NCBI GenBank assembly: GCA_945870925.1
Contig: CAMBTZ010000097.1
Location: forward strand, 1-5,461
Direction of reading: 5' to 3'
Source: Chlamydia trachomatis
Lineage (GTDB): Bacteria; Chlamydiota; Chlamydiia; Chlamydiales; 2-12-FULL-49-11
DNA length: 5,461 bases
Of this stretch, positions 5,342 to 5,461 are shown piece by piece. The notes under the pieces are model-generated. The model saw only the letters and a program-made list of their open reading frames with translations, was not told where the DNA came from and searched no databases. Position 1 is the first letter of the stretch. Every line of letters begins with the position of its first letter. A program made the position numbers and the translations under genes.

Positions 5342-5461
5342 TTAATGTCTAGAAACTAGGGTTTGCACCAAACATCTAGGTAGGCAGGCGGTAAAACTCC
5401 AGCGGTAACCTGATTGGTCCAGAAATGCGGGAGTAGCAAAATAACGGGTGAACTCTATAGC
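5342..5461 (-). CDS. Possible C-terminal end of a further gene (partial)
   Basis: From the right edge a minus-strand frame stays open for 39 residues to a TAA at 5344-5342, 26 bases before the phosphatase start. It ends in LVSRH and contains an FLDQSGYRW stretch. I recognise no family. Hand count gives about 49% GC over 5356-5461, well above the neighbours. The other two minus frames are also open for about 30 codons, so an open frame here is weak evidence. It may be a gene end, the edge of a structured RNA or mobile element, or noncoding. Confidence 0.25.
   Translation of the reverse strand, partial: AIEFTRYFATPAFLDQSGYRWSFTACLPRCLVQTLVSRH
5389..5408. repeat. Short direct repeat in the GC-richer right edge
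   Basis: GCGGTAA occurs at 5389-5395 and again at 5402-5408, 13 bases apart. Nearby are small inverted repeats: GTTTG/CAAAC (5361-5373) and CTAG/CTAG (5349-5359). This could be part of a structured RNA or a binding site, or chance. Confidence 0.3.

Overview
The window looks like chromosome from a member of the Chlamydiae, most likely an environmental, amoeba-associated type rather than a vertebrate Chlamydia. The main reason is a very lysine/arginine/alanine-rich protein of the chlamydial late histone H1-like family (Hc2/HctB). An amino-acid permease of the glutamate/GABA-antiporter group, which chlamydiae carry, and the low overall GC agree with this. No rRNA, tRNA, CRISPR array or recognisable insertion sequence was found.

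Layout, left to right. (1) 35-1183, plus strand: a 382-residue orphan protein, very AT-rich and Asn/Ser-rich, with a cysteine cluster and what looks like an internal duplication either side of a Pro-rich linker. Its ribosome binding site lies in the right arm of a perfect inverted repeat at the window edge. (2) 1191-1220: an intrinsic terminator between this gene and the converging amidohydrolase. (3) 1221-2417, minus: an M20-family metallo-amidohydrolase with all metal-ligand motifs. (4) 2495-3904, minus: a 12-helix APC-family permease, probably started at a TTG codon with a good Shine-Dalgarno site. The permease is upstream of the amidohydrolase on the same strand. (5) 3905-4291: a very AT-rich noncoding stretch with diverging promoter candidates and a perfect A/T hairpin. 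(6) 4292-4708, plus: the Hc2-like histone, with a 63-bp tandem repeat. (7) 4719-5315, minus: a PAP2-type membrane phosphatase whose last codons contain the histone gene's terminator. (8) 5316-5461: a short segment of clearly higher GC, which may hold the tail of another minus-strand gene or part of an unrelated element.

The permease and amidohydrolase may form a small import-and-hydrolysis unit for amino-acid derivatives. The histone would compact DNA at the end of the developmental cycle. The phosphatase would act on lipid phosphates at the membrane. The orphan gene at the left stands apart in composition and may be an accessory, host-interaction gene, but nothing in its sequence proves that. 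No complete new multi-gene system is evident. The most unusual items are the duplicated orphan protein, the terminator embedded in the convergent phosphatase gene, and the GC-shifted right edge.
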